Part shown: positions 49,929 through 57,628 of the stretch, piece after piece
Position numbering within the stretch: position 1 is the first letter of the stretch
How the letters are laid out: the number at the start of each line of letters is the position of its first letter
Assembly (NCBI GenBank): GCA_050946535.1
Contig: JBMNUZ010000004.1
Span: 62,001-126,000 of the forward strand
Direction: 5' to 3'
DNA length: 64,000 nucleotides
From: RUG708 sp050946535
Lineage (GTDB): Bacteria > Bacillota > Clostridia > Peptostreptococcales > Anaerovoracaceae
Program-made: the position numbers and the translations under genes
The notes under the pieces: model-generated
Database searches by the model: none
What the model was told of the DNA's origin: nothing
What the model saw: the letters and a program-made list of their open reading frames with translations, nothing else

Positions 49929-51713
49929 CTACTCTTTTATTTCGAGTCCGTACCTGTCGGCGTACTCCTGAGTCAGCTCCAGCAGTTCGTACGTTCCTCT
50001 GTCGAATTTCAGCCTCAGGACATCCGAAAGAGGCCTGCCTGTAAGTTCGCACTTCAGCACCCGGAGAACTCCGGAATGGCTGACAATAACTACATCGCCC
50101 GGCTGTTCCTGAACGATCTCGTTGAATTTTTTAAGCACCCGGTTTCTGAGATCGTAGAAGTTTTCCGCCTCGTCATCGATCCTGAACCCGAGCATATCCT
50201 GCCCGCGCTTTTCGTATTCTTCAGGATATTTTTCTTTGATCTCGCTTATGTACCGCCCGTCCCAGCTTCCGAGATTCATTTCCTCGAATTCCGGGATTTC
50301 GATTATCGTGAAATTCCTTCCGATGTTCGCAACGATCTCCTCCGCGCTCTGTCTGGCGCGTTTCAGGCTGCTGCAGTAAATCACAGACGAGTCAATGTCA
50401 AAGTGCTGGAGCTCTATTCCGACTATCATGCACTGATGGCGTCCTTCGTCGCTCAGAGAAACGTCTGTCTTTCCCATGAAGATCTTTTCCTTGTGTTTCT
50501 CCGTCTCGCCGTGCCTGATCAGCACGATACGCTTGAGCGGCCTGCGTCCGGCTTCCGCGTCCTGCATCTTCTGCTCGGCGTCGTGCTCCCTGAGCAGATC
50601 GTAAACGTTGCGCCCGATCTTTACATTAATGTAATTCATGACCGCATATGTCGAACCGATCTTGGATTCTATGTCTCTGACCGCGTCCGGATCGTCTTTC
50701 CAGCGCAGCAGTACAGGCGCCAGCCTCTGCTCGAGAGTGACGAGCTTGTCTTCCTGGCGCAGCTTGTCCGACAGACATATTATGTCTTTTTCCGTGACAT
50801 CGTATACAGGAAGCGGGTGCTGATATTTCATGTGATCCTTGATGATATCGGCGACTTCCGGATAACCGTAATCCAGCATCAGCTCCGCTCCGAGCTTCGG
50901 GTGTTCTGGCCTCATGCGCAGCACGTCGTGAAGCGAACCGGCGGCATAGATGAGCGGAAGCGACAGATTGAGCCCGCGGTAATTGAGCTCCATGGCTATC
51001 GTCAGAGCCGTGTCGGTCACTGCCTCGCAGTGCCTTACGATGTGAGCAGGTGTCCCTACTCTGTCCAGAATCCTCCCGCACTGCTCCTTGTCAGGATACT
51101 TGTGCAGCTCGTAAAAATCCGTCAGACTCGAATAATCCTCCTGAGTGTCCATATCCATGGTTATGCTCTCGCAGTGTGTGTCGACACGGATCATATCCGA
51201 TTCGTGAGGCGACGTAACCGACTTCATTCCCATGGAACCGTCGGACGACATGATCTCGTCCGTAAATTCGGCAGGAATAAGGAGCGGATGAGCCTTTTTG
51301 CCCATATAGCAGGCTACGGCGAACTCTCTGCGCTGCGCCCTGTAGAACCTGTTGATCAGAGCTTTGAATATATAAGGGGGAACGAGCGGGACATCGACCG
51401 GATTCATGATGAAACAATCGTTTCCGTTTCTGAAAGCCGCATCGACGCCTCTCTTGACGGAAGTGAACATTCCTTCCGCATAATCAGGATTTTTGACCAG
51501 CGTTACACCCTTATCCTTTACATATTCCTCGATTAGATCCGCGTTATGTCCGGCAACCACAAAAATATCCTTTATACCGGCTGTTTTCATGTTATCTATA
51601 AGTATTCCCAGCGGACAGCTGCTGCCGATTTTCATGAGAGGCTTGAAATCATTCATCCTCGACGAAAAACCTGCAGAAAGTATCAGACCTGCCGGATTTC
51701 TTGCAACATCCAT
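49929..51713 (-). CDS. MobA/MocA-like nucleotidyltransferase-HD-histidine phosphatase fusion
   Basis: This 594-residue protein has three enzyme domains. Residues 1-205 are a MobA/MocA-like nucleotidyltransferase (GLILSAGFSSRMNDFKPL, with the GxSxRM-K motif). Residues about 215-375 are an HD phosphohydrolase with H228, H262-D263, H294 and D316. Residues about 395-594 are a histidine phosphatase with LIRHGE (H401), the second His in VIVSHSG, and GKTDVSLSDEG. Each catalytic motif appears intact. The NTP domain suggests molybdenum cofactor maturation as in MocA, but no molybdoenzyme is nearby. Substrate is unknown. Confidence 0.85.
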   Translation of the reverse strand: MDVARNPAGLILSAGFSSRMNDFKPLMKIGSSCPLGILIDNMKTAGIKDIFVVAGHNADLIEEYVKDKGVTLVKNPDYAEGMFTSVKRGVDAAFRNGNDCFIMNPVDVPLVPPYIFKALINRFYRAQRREFAVACYMGKKAHPLLIPAEFTDEIMSSDGSMGMKSVTSPHESDMIRVDTHCESITMDMDTQEDYSSLTDFYELHKYPDKEQCGRILDRVGTPAHIVRHCEAVTDTALTIAMELNYRGLNLSLPLIYAAGSLHDVLRMRPEHPKLGAELMLDYGYPEVADIIKDHMKYQHPLPVYDVTEKDIICLSDKLRQEDKLVTLEQRLAPVLLRWKDDPDAVRDIESKIGSTYAVMNYINVKIGRNVYDLLREHDAEQKMQDAEAGRRPLKRIVLIRHGETEKHKEKIFMGKTDVSLSDEGRHQCMIVGIELQHFDIDSSVIYCSSLKRARQSAEEIVANIGRNFTIIEIPEFEEMNLGSWDGRYISEIKEKYPEEYEKRGQDMLGFRIDDEAENFYDLRNRVLKKFNEIVQEQPGDVVIVSHSGVLRVLKCELTGRPLSDVLRLKFDRGTYELLELTQEYADRYGLEIKE

Positions 51714-51730
51714 TTTGCGAACCTCATTTA

Positions 51731-51758
51731 TTCGAAAATTATTCGAAATTTATTCGAA
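51731..51758 (-). repeat. Three TTCGAA elements spaced 11 bp in a leader
   Basis: TTCGAA palindromes at 51731-51736, 51742-51747 and 51753-51758 have an exact 11-bp period, within TTCGAATAA-type units (minus strand). They lie 18-45 bases before the start of the fusion gene, so all three would be on one face of the DNA helix or in the 5' leader. Confidence 0.7.
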
Positions 51759-51982
51759 AAATTATTATCAGACTATACTTGATTATCTTGTAATAAAGTA
51801 TATCAATTCATACACTTTTATTCAACCTTGCATGAAACTGCCGCGATTCACGCATCTAAACATATTTGTAAAAAATCATTTCAGAAGCAATCGTCAGCAG
51901 CAATTAGTAGCAATCTCCGTGCCAGCAAGATCGCCGAAATAAAAAAAAATCAAAAAAAATAAAATTTTTTTGTCTTATATTA

Positions 51983-52010
51983 TTGACGTATATATTAACT
52001 ATGCTATAAT
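51983..52010 (+). promoter_or_regulatory. Strong plus-strand promoter with no gene in front
   Basis: TTGACG, a 16-bp spacer and a perfect TATAAT with extended TGC. No plus-strand coding gene follows; the next gene is on the minus strand. It probably drives the small RNA at 52017-52155. Confidence 0.75.
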
Positions 52011-52016
52011 TTAGTT

Positions 52017-52155
52017 GGTTTTAGTTAGTATTGAATTGATGTAATCAAATCAATTTATATATAATACTCTCCTTAACTGAAATATTGGTTTGATATTTTT
52101 CCTTTTTCCTTCGCCGCGGTCTGTTGCAGGTACCGCGGCTCCTTTCATTTTTGCG
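52017..52155 (+). ncRNA. Candidate small RNA
   Basis: It starts about 7 bases after a consensus promoter, contains AATTGAT...ATCAATT, and ends with the stem GCCGCGGT/ACCGCGGC (52113-52139) followed by TCCTTTCATTTTT, a moderate terminator. A coding frame of useful length is absent. The transcript would be about 140 bases. This is an inference; the terminator might instead serve the downstream gene's minus transcript, but its T-run is on the plus side. Confidence 0.45.
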
Positions 52156-52228
52156 TAACCTCTGCGTCATCATTTCTTTATCGTCCTGGTGCTGTCATTT
52201 TCGCGTCGTCCTTGTGTCTTAACACGGA

Positions 52229-53038
52229 CTACGCTTCCCTTTCTCCTCCGAACGTCAGATCAAATCTTTCTTCATCAGGAATGTCAGGAAATACTGTTAT
52301 CAGGCGTACAGCCTCAGGAACTGATTCCACAAGAATCTTCCGGAGATGCGAACAGCTTTCAACGCATTCAGGAACAGGCTTTTCAGACGTTATGTGTCCG
52401 CGCAGCGCGTCGTACTGCTTTATTACTTTCAGCCCGGTGTAGAGGAAATTTCTCTTCAGGCTGCCCGTAAGGCTGCCCGGGCATCTCAGCACGCGGTGGA
52501 AAAATTTAAACCGCTTTGTAGATCTGGAAATTATCTTAAGACCCTGCGCCGGATAAAAGACGCTGATAACTTCGTCAGAGCGCTTCGAAGGATGAAAGTT
52601 CGCCGTCATATCCTCGTTTACCGGCACTCTTCCTTCTTCCGCTATCAGGCTCCTGTCGAATTCGCCTTCGATGACGCCGTGACTGACTCCGTGCTCCCGC
52701 GCATATCTGTTAATATAGCCGTGGCACGCCGAATCGAGCACATAGTGGCACAGCATTCCGTACATATATACCTCTCCTGCCTCACGGATGCTCCCGTTCT
52801 GTCTCTCGAGCAGATCCGTCTCTCTGGCGAAAAACATGCGTCCGCTCATTTTATGCATCAGTCTGCCGGCCTCTGCCGTACCGTTTATTCCGAACGGGTC
52901 GCAGTAAAACAGAATATCGGGTCCCTGCAGGCCTATATGGTACAGGTCCTGCTCCTCCGAGATCTTCTCCTGCAGATCCTCCGGCAGATGGCCATATACA
53001 AAGTTTCCGAATCTCTCGTGTGCATACGTCGATGGCAT
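52229..53038 (-). CDS. Zinc-dependent phospholipase C family protein
   Basis: This 269-residue protein has the pattern of the zinc-dependent phospholipase C family (PF00882): STYAHERFG at the N-terminus, YHIGLQGPDILFY, and GMLCHYVLDSACHGYI with several His and Asp metal ligands. True members are secreted and bind three zinc ions. This one has no evident signal peptide, so its location and substrate are uncertain. GGAGAAAATT precedes the ATG. It follows the ABC pair by 20 bases and is probably in the same operon. Confidence 0.8.
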   Translation of the reverse strand: MPSTYAHERFGNFVYGHLPEDLQEKISEEQDLYHIGLQGPDILFYCDPFGINGTAEAGRLMHKMSGRMFFARETDLLERQNGSIREAGEVYMYGMLCHYVLDSACHGYINRYAREHGVSHGVIEGEFDRSLIAEEGRVPVNEDMTANFHPSKRSDEVISVFYPAQGLKIISRSTKRFKFFHRVLRCPGSLTGSLKRNFLYTGLKVIKQYDALRGHITSEKPVPECVESCSHLRKILVESVPEAVRLITVFPDIPDEERFDLTFGGEREA

Positions 53039-53058
53039 AATTTTCTCCTTCAGCTTCT

Positions 53059-54864
53059 CTAGATACTCTCGCCCGCAAACTGCTTTTCGTAAAGCTCGTA
53101 GTAGCGTCCTTTGCCTGCCATGAGCTCGTCATGACTTCCGCGCTCCACGATCCGGCCGTCGTCCATAACGATTATTTCATCGGCGTTTCGTATTGTGCTC
53201 AGCCTGTGCGCGATGATAAGCGAAGTGCGGTCCTTCATCAGCTTCGCCATGGCATCCTGGATGCTGCACTCTGTGCGAGTGTCGACCGATGATGTCGCCT
53301 CGTCGAATATCAGCACCGCCGGATCGGTGATAAACGCCCTGGCGATAGCGAGCAGCTGTCTCTGCCCCTGTGAGAGCGACGCCCCGCCGCGGCTGAGCAC
53401 CGTGTCATAACCATCCGGAAGGTTTGCGATCACTCGCTCAGCATTAGCAGCCCTGACCGCTCTTTTCACTGTATCCGGGCCGGCGTCCTGATTCGCATAC
53501 AGCAGATTAGCTTTTACAGTATCTGAGAAGAGCACTGTGTCCTGAAGGACGATTCCTATCGAGCGCCTGAGGTCTCCGGCTGCTATGTCTTTGATATTCT
53601 TTCCGTTGAACAGTATCTCACCGCTGTCGGCATCGTAAAACCGCATCAGCAGATTTATCACCGTCGTCTTCCCGGAGCCAGTTGCTCCGACGAGAGCCGT
53701 CGTCTTCCCTGATTCTATCTTCAGGTTAAAATCGTGAATGACCTCTCTGCCCGGAACGTACGAGAAATTCACATGTCTGAATTCGATCTCCGCTCCGTGA
53801 GTTTTTCCGGCAGGTTCGCCGCTCTTGTCCTCGCTTTCGACGTCCATAAGCGCAAATATGCGCTCGGCTCCGGCCGCCGCAGTCTCTATCTGGCCGTACA
53901 GCTGGGCAAGCATGTTGACCGGTCCGGATATCTGTTTCGAATATACCAGAAAAGCAGCTATAGTACCTATCGAAATATATCCTTTCAGCGCAAAATATGC
54001 GCCGGCGGCCGCTACAGCCACGAATGAGATATTTGAAAACATATTGTGGATAGGACCCATAGAGTTTCCTATGATCTCGGCTTTGACACCTGTTTCAGTG
54101 AGTCTGTCCGACATCTCATCGAATTCCGCGGACGCTTCGTCCTCCAGGTTGTACGCCGCCACAGTCCTGCTGTTCGTGATCATTTCTTCAGCGATTCCGT
54201 TGAGTTCACCCAGGAGCTCCTGGCGCTTCGCGAAATATACCGACATGATTTTCGTCAGGCCGGCAGTTATCAGAACCGCTCCCGCAAGCACAGACACTGC
54301 GATCAGCGTAAGCGGTATGTTGAGTACTGCCATCATGACGACCGTGCCTGCGAGCGTCAGCACGCCTGAGAAGAAAGTTCCCAGCGTCGTCGAAATGGTG
54401 TTCGCGATATTGTCGGCGTCATTCGAAATCCTGCTCATTATATCGCCGTGGGAGTGCGAGTCGAGATATCCCACAGGCAGCGACACTATCTTGTCGAACA
54501 GATCCTCGCGCAGCCTGCCTACAACTCTTCGCGAAAGTGACGCACCGATGTATCCTCTGAGAAGAAGAGCAAGTCCCGCTATACCGTAGATCACCGCGAG
54601 CCATATCAGCAGCGAATCGAAGTTTTCGAAATTGCGCGCAGCGATGTCGTCTATCGCCTTGCTCTGCAGGTCCGGGCCTATTACTTTTGCAGCCACTTCT
54701 GCGGCAGCTGCGGCGAGCATGAGAATTATCCCCTTCATTTCATCGTGGAAATACAGGATCAGCCTTTTGAGCGTCTTCCTGCCGTTTTTCGGCTTTTCCA
54801 CACGCGCGTCCCGTTCCGGAAAGCGTCTGAAGCCTCTTTCCGCTGTCCTCGATTTGTACTTCAT
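53059..54864 (-). CDS. ABC exporter half-transporter, second heterodimer, canonical Walker B
   Basis: This 601-residue permease-ATPase fusion has six membrane helices (about 45-330), Walker A GATGSGKTT, altered signature LSQGQRQL and Walker B AVLIFDEATSSVD with the catalytic Glu. It pairs with the next gene (degenerate Walker B). The start at 54864 is eight bases after GGAGG and overlaps the partner stop by four bases (ATGA). A MarR regulator precedes the pair, which suggests a drug- or stress-responsive exporter. Confidence 0.88.
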   Translation of the reverse strand: MKYKSRTAERGFRRFPERDARVEKPKNGRKTLKRLILYFHDEMKGIILMLAAAAAEVAAKVIGPDLQSKAIDDIAARNFENFDSLLIWLAVIYGIAGLALLLRGYIGASLSRRVVGRLREDLFDKIVSLPVGYLDSHSHGDIMSRISNDADNIANTISTTLGTFFSGVLTLAGTVVMMAVLNIPLTLIAVSVLAGAVLITAGLTKIMSVYFAKRQELLGELNGIAEEMITNSRTVAAYNLEDEASAEFDEMSDRLTETGVKAEIIGNSMGPIHNMFSNISFVAVAAAGAYFALKGYISIGTIAAFLVYSKQISGPVNMLAQLYGQIETAAAGAERIFALMDVESEDKSGEPAGKTHGAEIEFRHVNFSYVPGREVIHDFNLKIESGKTTALVGATGSGKTTVINLLMRFYDADSGEILFNGKNIKDIAAGDLRRSIGIVLQDTVLFSDTVKANLLYANQDAGPDTVKRAVRAANAERVIANLPDGYDTVLSRGGASLSQGQRQLLAIARAFITDPAVLIFDEATSSVDTRTECSIQDAMAKLMKDRTSLIIAHRLSTIRNADEIIVMDDGRIVERGSHDELMAGKGRYYELYEKQFAGESI

Positions 54865-56594
54865 TCGACCGCCTCCAGACTCTGGGAACGGCATATCTCC
54901 CTGTACAGGCTGCATGTTTCAAGCAGATTTTCGTGAGTATCGCATGCGATTATCCTGCCGCCGTCGAGAACGGCAATCCTGTCGGCGCGCATGATCGTTG
55001 CCGCCCTCTGCGCGATCACTATACGCGTCATATTCCTGTATTTTTCCCTGACCGCTTTGTGCAGCCCGGCTTCAGTTATCAGATCGAGCGCGCTCGTCGC
55101 ATCATCGAGTATGAGTATTTCTCCTCCGTGAAGAATGCCTCTGGCAACTGCTATTCTCTGTTTCTGGCCTCCCGAAAGCGACATGCCGTTCTCGGTGACA
55201 GGCGTATCGTATCCTTCCTTCTGCGAACGAATAAAAGAATCCGCCTGTGCTGCCTCTGCAGCCTCCCTGATTTCATCGTCTCCGGCGCCTCTCTTTCCGC
55301 GCTCGATATTGTCCTTTATATCTGTCGAAAAGAGCTCGCTTTTCTGCATTACCACAGATACCGCATCTCTCAGATCAGAAATTTTCCAGTCCCTCACGTC
55401 GACTCCGTCGACCATGACGCTCCCTTCGCAGACATCGTAAAAACGAGGTATCAGATTTATGAGGGTGCTCTTTCCCGAACCTGTCTCGCCTGTAATCGCA
55501 AGCATTTCTCCCGGTCTGATCTCAAGATTTATATCCTTGAGAATCATTTCGTCAAATCCGGGATAATGAAACGATACATGCGAAAAGACGACGCTTCCGC
55601 GCTCCTTCTTCTCACAAGATGCTTTTCCGTCGTTGATGACCGGAAACGTGTCGAGAACTTCCTGCAGTCTCCTTTCACTGGCCTTTCCTCTTGAAAACGT
55701 CTGAAACAGCATCGCCAGCATGTTCATGGCATTGAGTATCTGTGTCAGATAAGTCACGGCAGCGATGACAGAACCAGCCTCAAGAGCTCCGGCCGCGGCT
55801 TCGAGACCGCCGATTTTAATGACCGCTACTGTCGACAGATTGAGCACTATGTTCATCAGAGGGCTCATCCACGCCATCAGTACGAGTACATCCATCTGCG
55901 TCTTCACCAGTTTCTGGTTCGCATCCGAGAATCGCTCCCGTTCGTGGTCCTCCTGCGCAAACGCCTTGACCACTCGTGCTCCTGCCACATTTTCCTCGAC
56001 TATATTGTTCATTCTGTCGAGCCTCCGCTGAAGGAGCATGAACAGCGGATCCGCCTTATGCAGTATCACGGCTATCTCCACCAGTATCAGCGGCACCGCG
56101 ATGACCAGTACCGTCATGAAATGCAGGTCGAGCGTCGAGAGCATGATACTTCCTCCGGCGAGGAACATCAGGCACCGTACGACGCCGCGCACGAGCTGCG
56201 ATATCATGTTCTGGACCTGCGTGACATCGCTCGTGATTCTCGTGATCAGTGAACCCGGCGTGAAGTCGTCGGTCTGCTGGAACGAAAAGTGCATGATCCT
56301 TCTGAAGCAGTCTTTTCTGATGTCGTTGCCGCTCTTCTGTGCGCAGAGGTTCGTAAACACGCCCGAAAGTATGCCGCACATGCCTCCGCAGAACACGATT
56401 ACAAGCATCAGAAGTCCTGTATTCCTTATTATTTCCATAGAAGGGGAACCGCCGGCCGACTCTCCGAGAACTCCCTGATTCACGATTTTCGCCATCAGCG
56501 TCGGCTGGGACAGGTCCATGCCTACCTCGCAGATCATGAAGAGCGAAGCCAGAACGGCGAACAGCAGGTACTTCTTCATATACCGCATACTCAT
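54861..56594 (-). CDS. ABC exporter half-transporter, second heterodimer, degenerate Walker B
   Basis: This 577-residue half-transporter has six membrane helices, Walker A GETGSGKST, the canonical signature LSGGQKQR and Walker B ILILDDATSALD, with Asp for the catalytic Glu. In a heterodimer the consensus composite site pairs this LSGGQ with the partner's Walker motifs, so only one ATP site is catalytically intact. The start overlaps the marR stop by four bases (ATGA) and GGGGTGAG precedes it. Compared with the pair at 23449-27611 it lacks the large extracytoplasmic insertion. Confidence 0.88.
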   Translation of the reverse strand: MSMRYMKKYLLFAVLASLFMICEVGMDLSQPTLMAKIVNQGVLGESAGGSPSMEIIRNTGLLMLVIVFCGGMCGILSGVFTNLCAQKSGNDIRKDCFRRIMHFSFQQTDDFTPGSLITRITSDVTQVQNMISQLVRGVVRCLMFLAGGSIMLSTLDLHFMTVLVIAVPLILVEIAVILHKADPLFMLLQRRLDRMNNIVEENVAGARVVKAFAQEDHERERFSDANQKLVKTQMDVLVLMAWMSPLMNIVLNLSTVAVIKIGGLEAAAGALEAGSVIAAVTYLTQILNAMNMLAMLFQTFSRGKASERRLQEVLDTFPVINDGKASCEKKERGSVVFSHVSFHYPGFDEMILKDINLEIRPGEMLAITGETGSGKSTLINLIPRFYDVCEGSVMVDGVDVRDWKISDLRDAVSVVMQKSELFSTDIKDNIERGKRGAGDDEIREAAEAAQADSFIRSQKEGYDTPVTENGMSLSGGQKQRIAVARGILHGGEILILDDATSALDLITEAGLHKAVREKYRNMTRIVIAQRAATIMRADRIAVLDGGRIIACDTHENLLETCSLYREICRSQSLEAVE

Positions 56595-56995
56595 ACCGTC
56601 TCACCCCTGGATCTCAATATCTTCATCAGCAGTTTCGCCAGCCGTTCCTTCTCCGAGTTTGTCAGGCATTCGAGCGCTGCGGCGTCTTCGTTAACGTTGC
56701 GTTCGTGCAGCCTGCTCTCCTGTTCCGCGCCTTTCTCTGTCAACGAGAGCAGATACCGCCTGCCGTCCTCAGGATCCCGCTTTTTCTCTACGAGGCCTCT
56801 GTTTTCGAGCTTTATGATCATCTCGCTGACCGTTCCCTGCGAGAGATGCAGTTTTTCCATTATCTCTTTTTGCGAACAGCTTCCGTGATGCTTCAGTATA
56901 TGAAGAACACGTTCCTGCGCGGGCCGTCTGCCAGGCTTGCCGTGCAGCGTGCGGACCGTTCTCGACAGCAGAAACATCAATTCCGTATTTTCCAT
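56591..56995 (-). CDS. MarR-family transcriptional regulator
   Basis: This 134-residue winged-helix regulator has helix-turn-helix residues LHILKHHGSCSQKEIMEKLH and LSQGTVSEMIIKLENRGLVE, then the wing KKRDPEDGRRYLLSLTEKG. It is the first gene of marR-ABC-ABC and overlaps the ABC gene by four bases. Two AAAGGTACCTTT palindromes flank its promoter, so it very probably represses its own operon and is relieved by a ligand, perhaps an exported toxic compound. Confidence 0.93.
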   Translation of the reverse strand: MENTELMFLLSRTVRTLHGKPGRRPAQERVLHILKHHGSCSQKEIMEKLHLSQGTVSEMIIKLENRGLVEKKRDPEDGRRYLLSLTEKGAEQESRLHERNVNEDAAALECLTNSEKERLAKLLMKILRSRGETV

Positions 56996-57016
56996 TATGT
57001 CCTCGTTTCTTTAAAA

Positions 57017-57074
57017 TATAAAGGTACCTTTATATTCTAGTCTCATGCATGTATTTTGTAAAGGTACCTTTGTA
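57017..57074 (-). promoter_or_regulatory. marR-ABC promoter with paired operators
   Basis: The minus strand has TTTACA (57062-57057), 17 bp and TAGAAT (57039-57034). Two palindromes, TATAAAGGTACCTTTATA (57017-57034) and AAAGGTACCTTT within TGTAAAGGTACCTTTGTA (57057-57074), lie exactly 40 bp apart. One covers the -35 and the other touches the -10 and follows it, as expected for MarR autoregulation. Confidence 0.88.
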
Positions 57075-57338
57075 TTTCAATGCTGCCATGCGCAGTAGCT
57101 TAAATCATTAGGTGCACCCGCATGCCCCTATAGCCGCACCCATAATAAATCAAACAGGCGCGGCTTAATGACACGTCAAACGCAGCCTCATGGTCCGGCA
57201 ACCGCGCCTTGATGACTTCTCAGGCGCAGCCTGCTAAATTACTCATGACGCAGACACGAATGAAGCACATAATGAACGACAAGCTGAGAGCACTTCTTCT
57301 TCATCAACCATACTCATCCGAACCCGCTGCACAAAAAA

Positions 57339-57364
57339 AGCGGAAGCCATATAAAGCTTCCGCT
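57339..57364 (-). terminator. Terminator of the DUF1266-DUF2185 gene
   Basis: The 9-bp perfect stem AGCGGAAGC with GCTTCCGCT is followed on the minus strand by TTTTTTT. It lies 265 bases after the stop codon, leaving a long 3' untranslated region. Confidence 0.85.
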
Positions 57365-57628
57365 GTCGCTGCCGTTAATATCACTTATAAATCAATTACA
57401 GGCATTGCTATCCTGCCAATCCAATTACCTTCTAATTACCGGCTGCCGGCCTTATCATCAGCTGCCGGTCCAGTCTACGCCAACCAGTATGTAAGCCGCT
57501 GCCAATCTTATCGCCGGCTATCACCATTAGCTTTGCCTGTCAGATTAGTCATCAAACTACCGATCCTATTACCGGATGCCCATCGTATTACCGGCTGCCG
57601 CCGATTTCCGCCACCTATGACCTATAAA
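57365..57628 (-). repeat. Degenerate repeats in a long 3' untranslated region
   Basis: Units resembling GGCAGCCGGTAAT recur on the minus strand at about 57590, 57568 (as GGCATCCGGTAAT) and 57437, with shorter relatives (GGCAGCGG, CCGGCAGC) between. They lie between the stop codon and the terminator. Confidence 0.5.

Larger units (their letters stand above)
51714..52228. other. Intergenic region, fusion gene to phospholipase C-like gene
   Basis: It contains three TTCGAA elements (51731-51758), an A/T-rich section, a strong plus promoter (51983-52010) and a hairpin (52113-52139). No coding gene was found. The plus transcript is described separately. Confidence 0.6.
57075..57628. other. Intergenic region, marR promoter to DUF1266-DUF2185 gene
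   Basis: It holds the terminator of the DUF1266-DUF2185 gene (57339-57364) and a 260-base 3' untranslated stretch of degenerate GGCAGCCGGTAAT-like units on the minus strand (57370-57610). 57075-57330 contains nothing recognisable. A plus-strand frame across 57209-57841 is antisense to the gene and is not called. Confidence 0.55.

Noticed and set aside
50076..51536. Long plus-strand frame of 486 codons opposite the fusion gene
   Set aside because: Antisense to a gene with intact catalytic motifs. Long shadow frames are common in this base composition, as also at 48043-49452 and 31025-32506.
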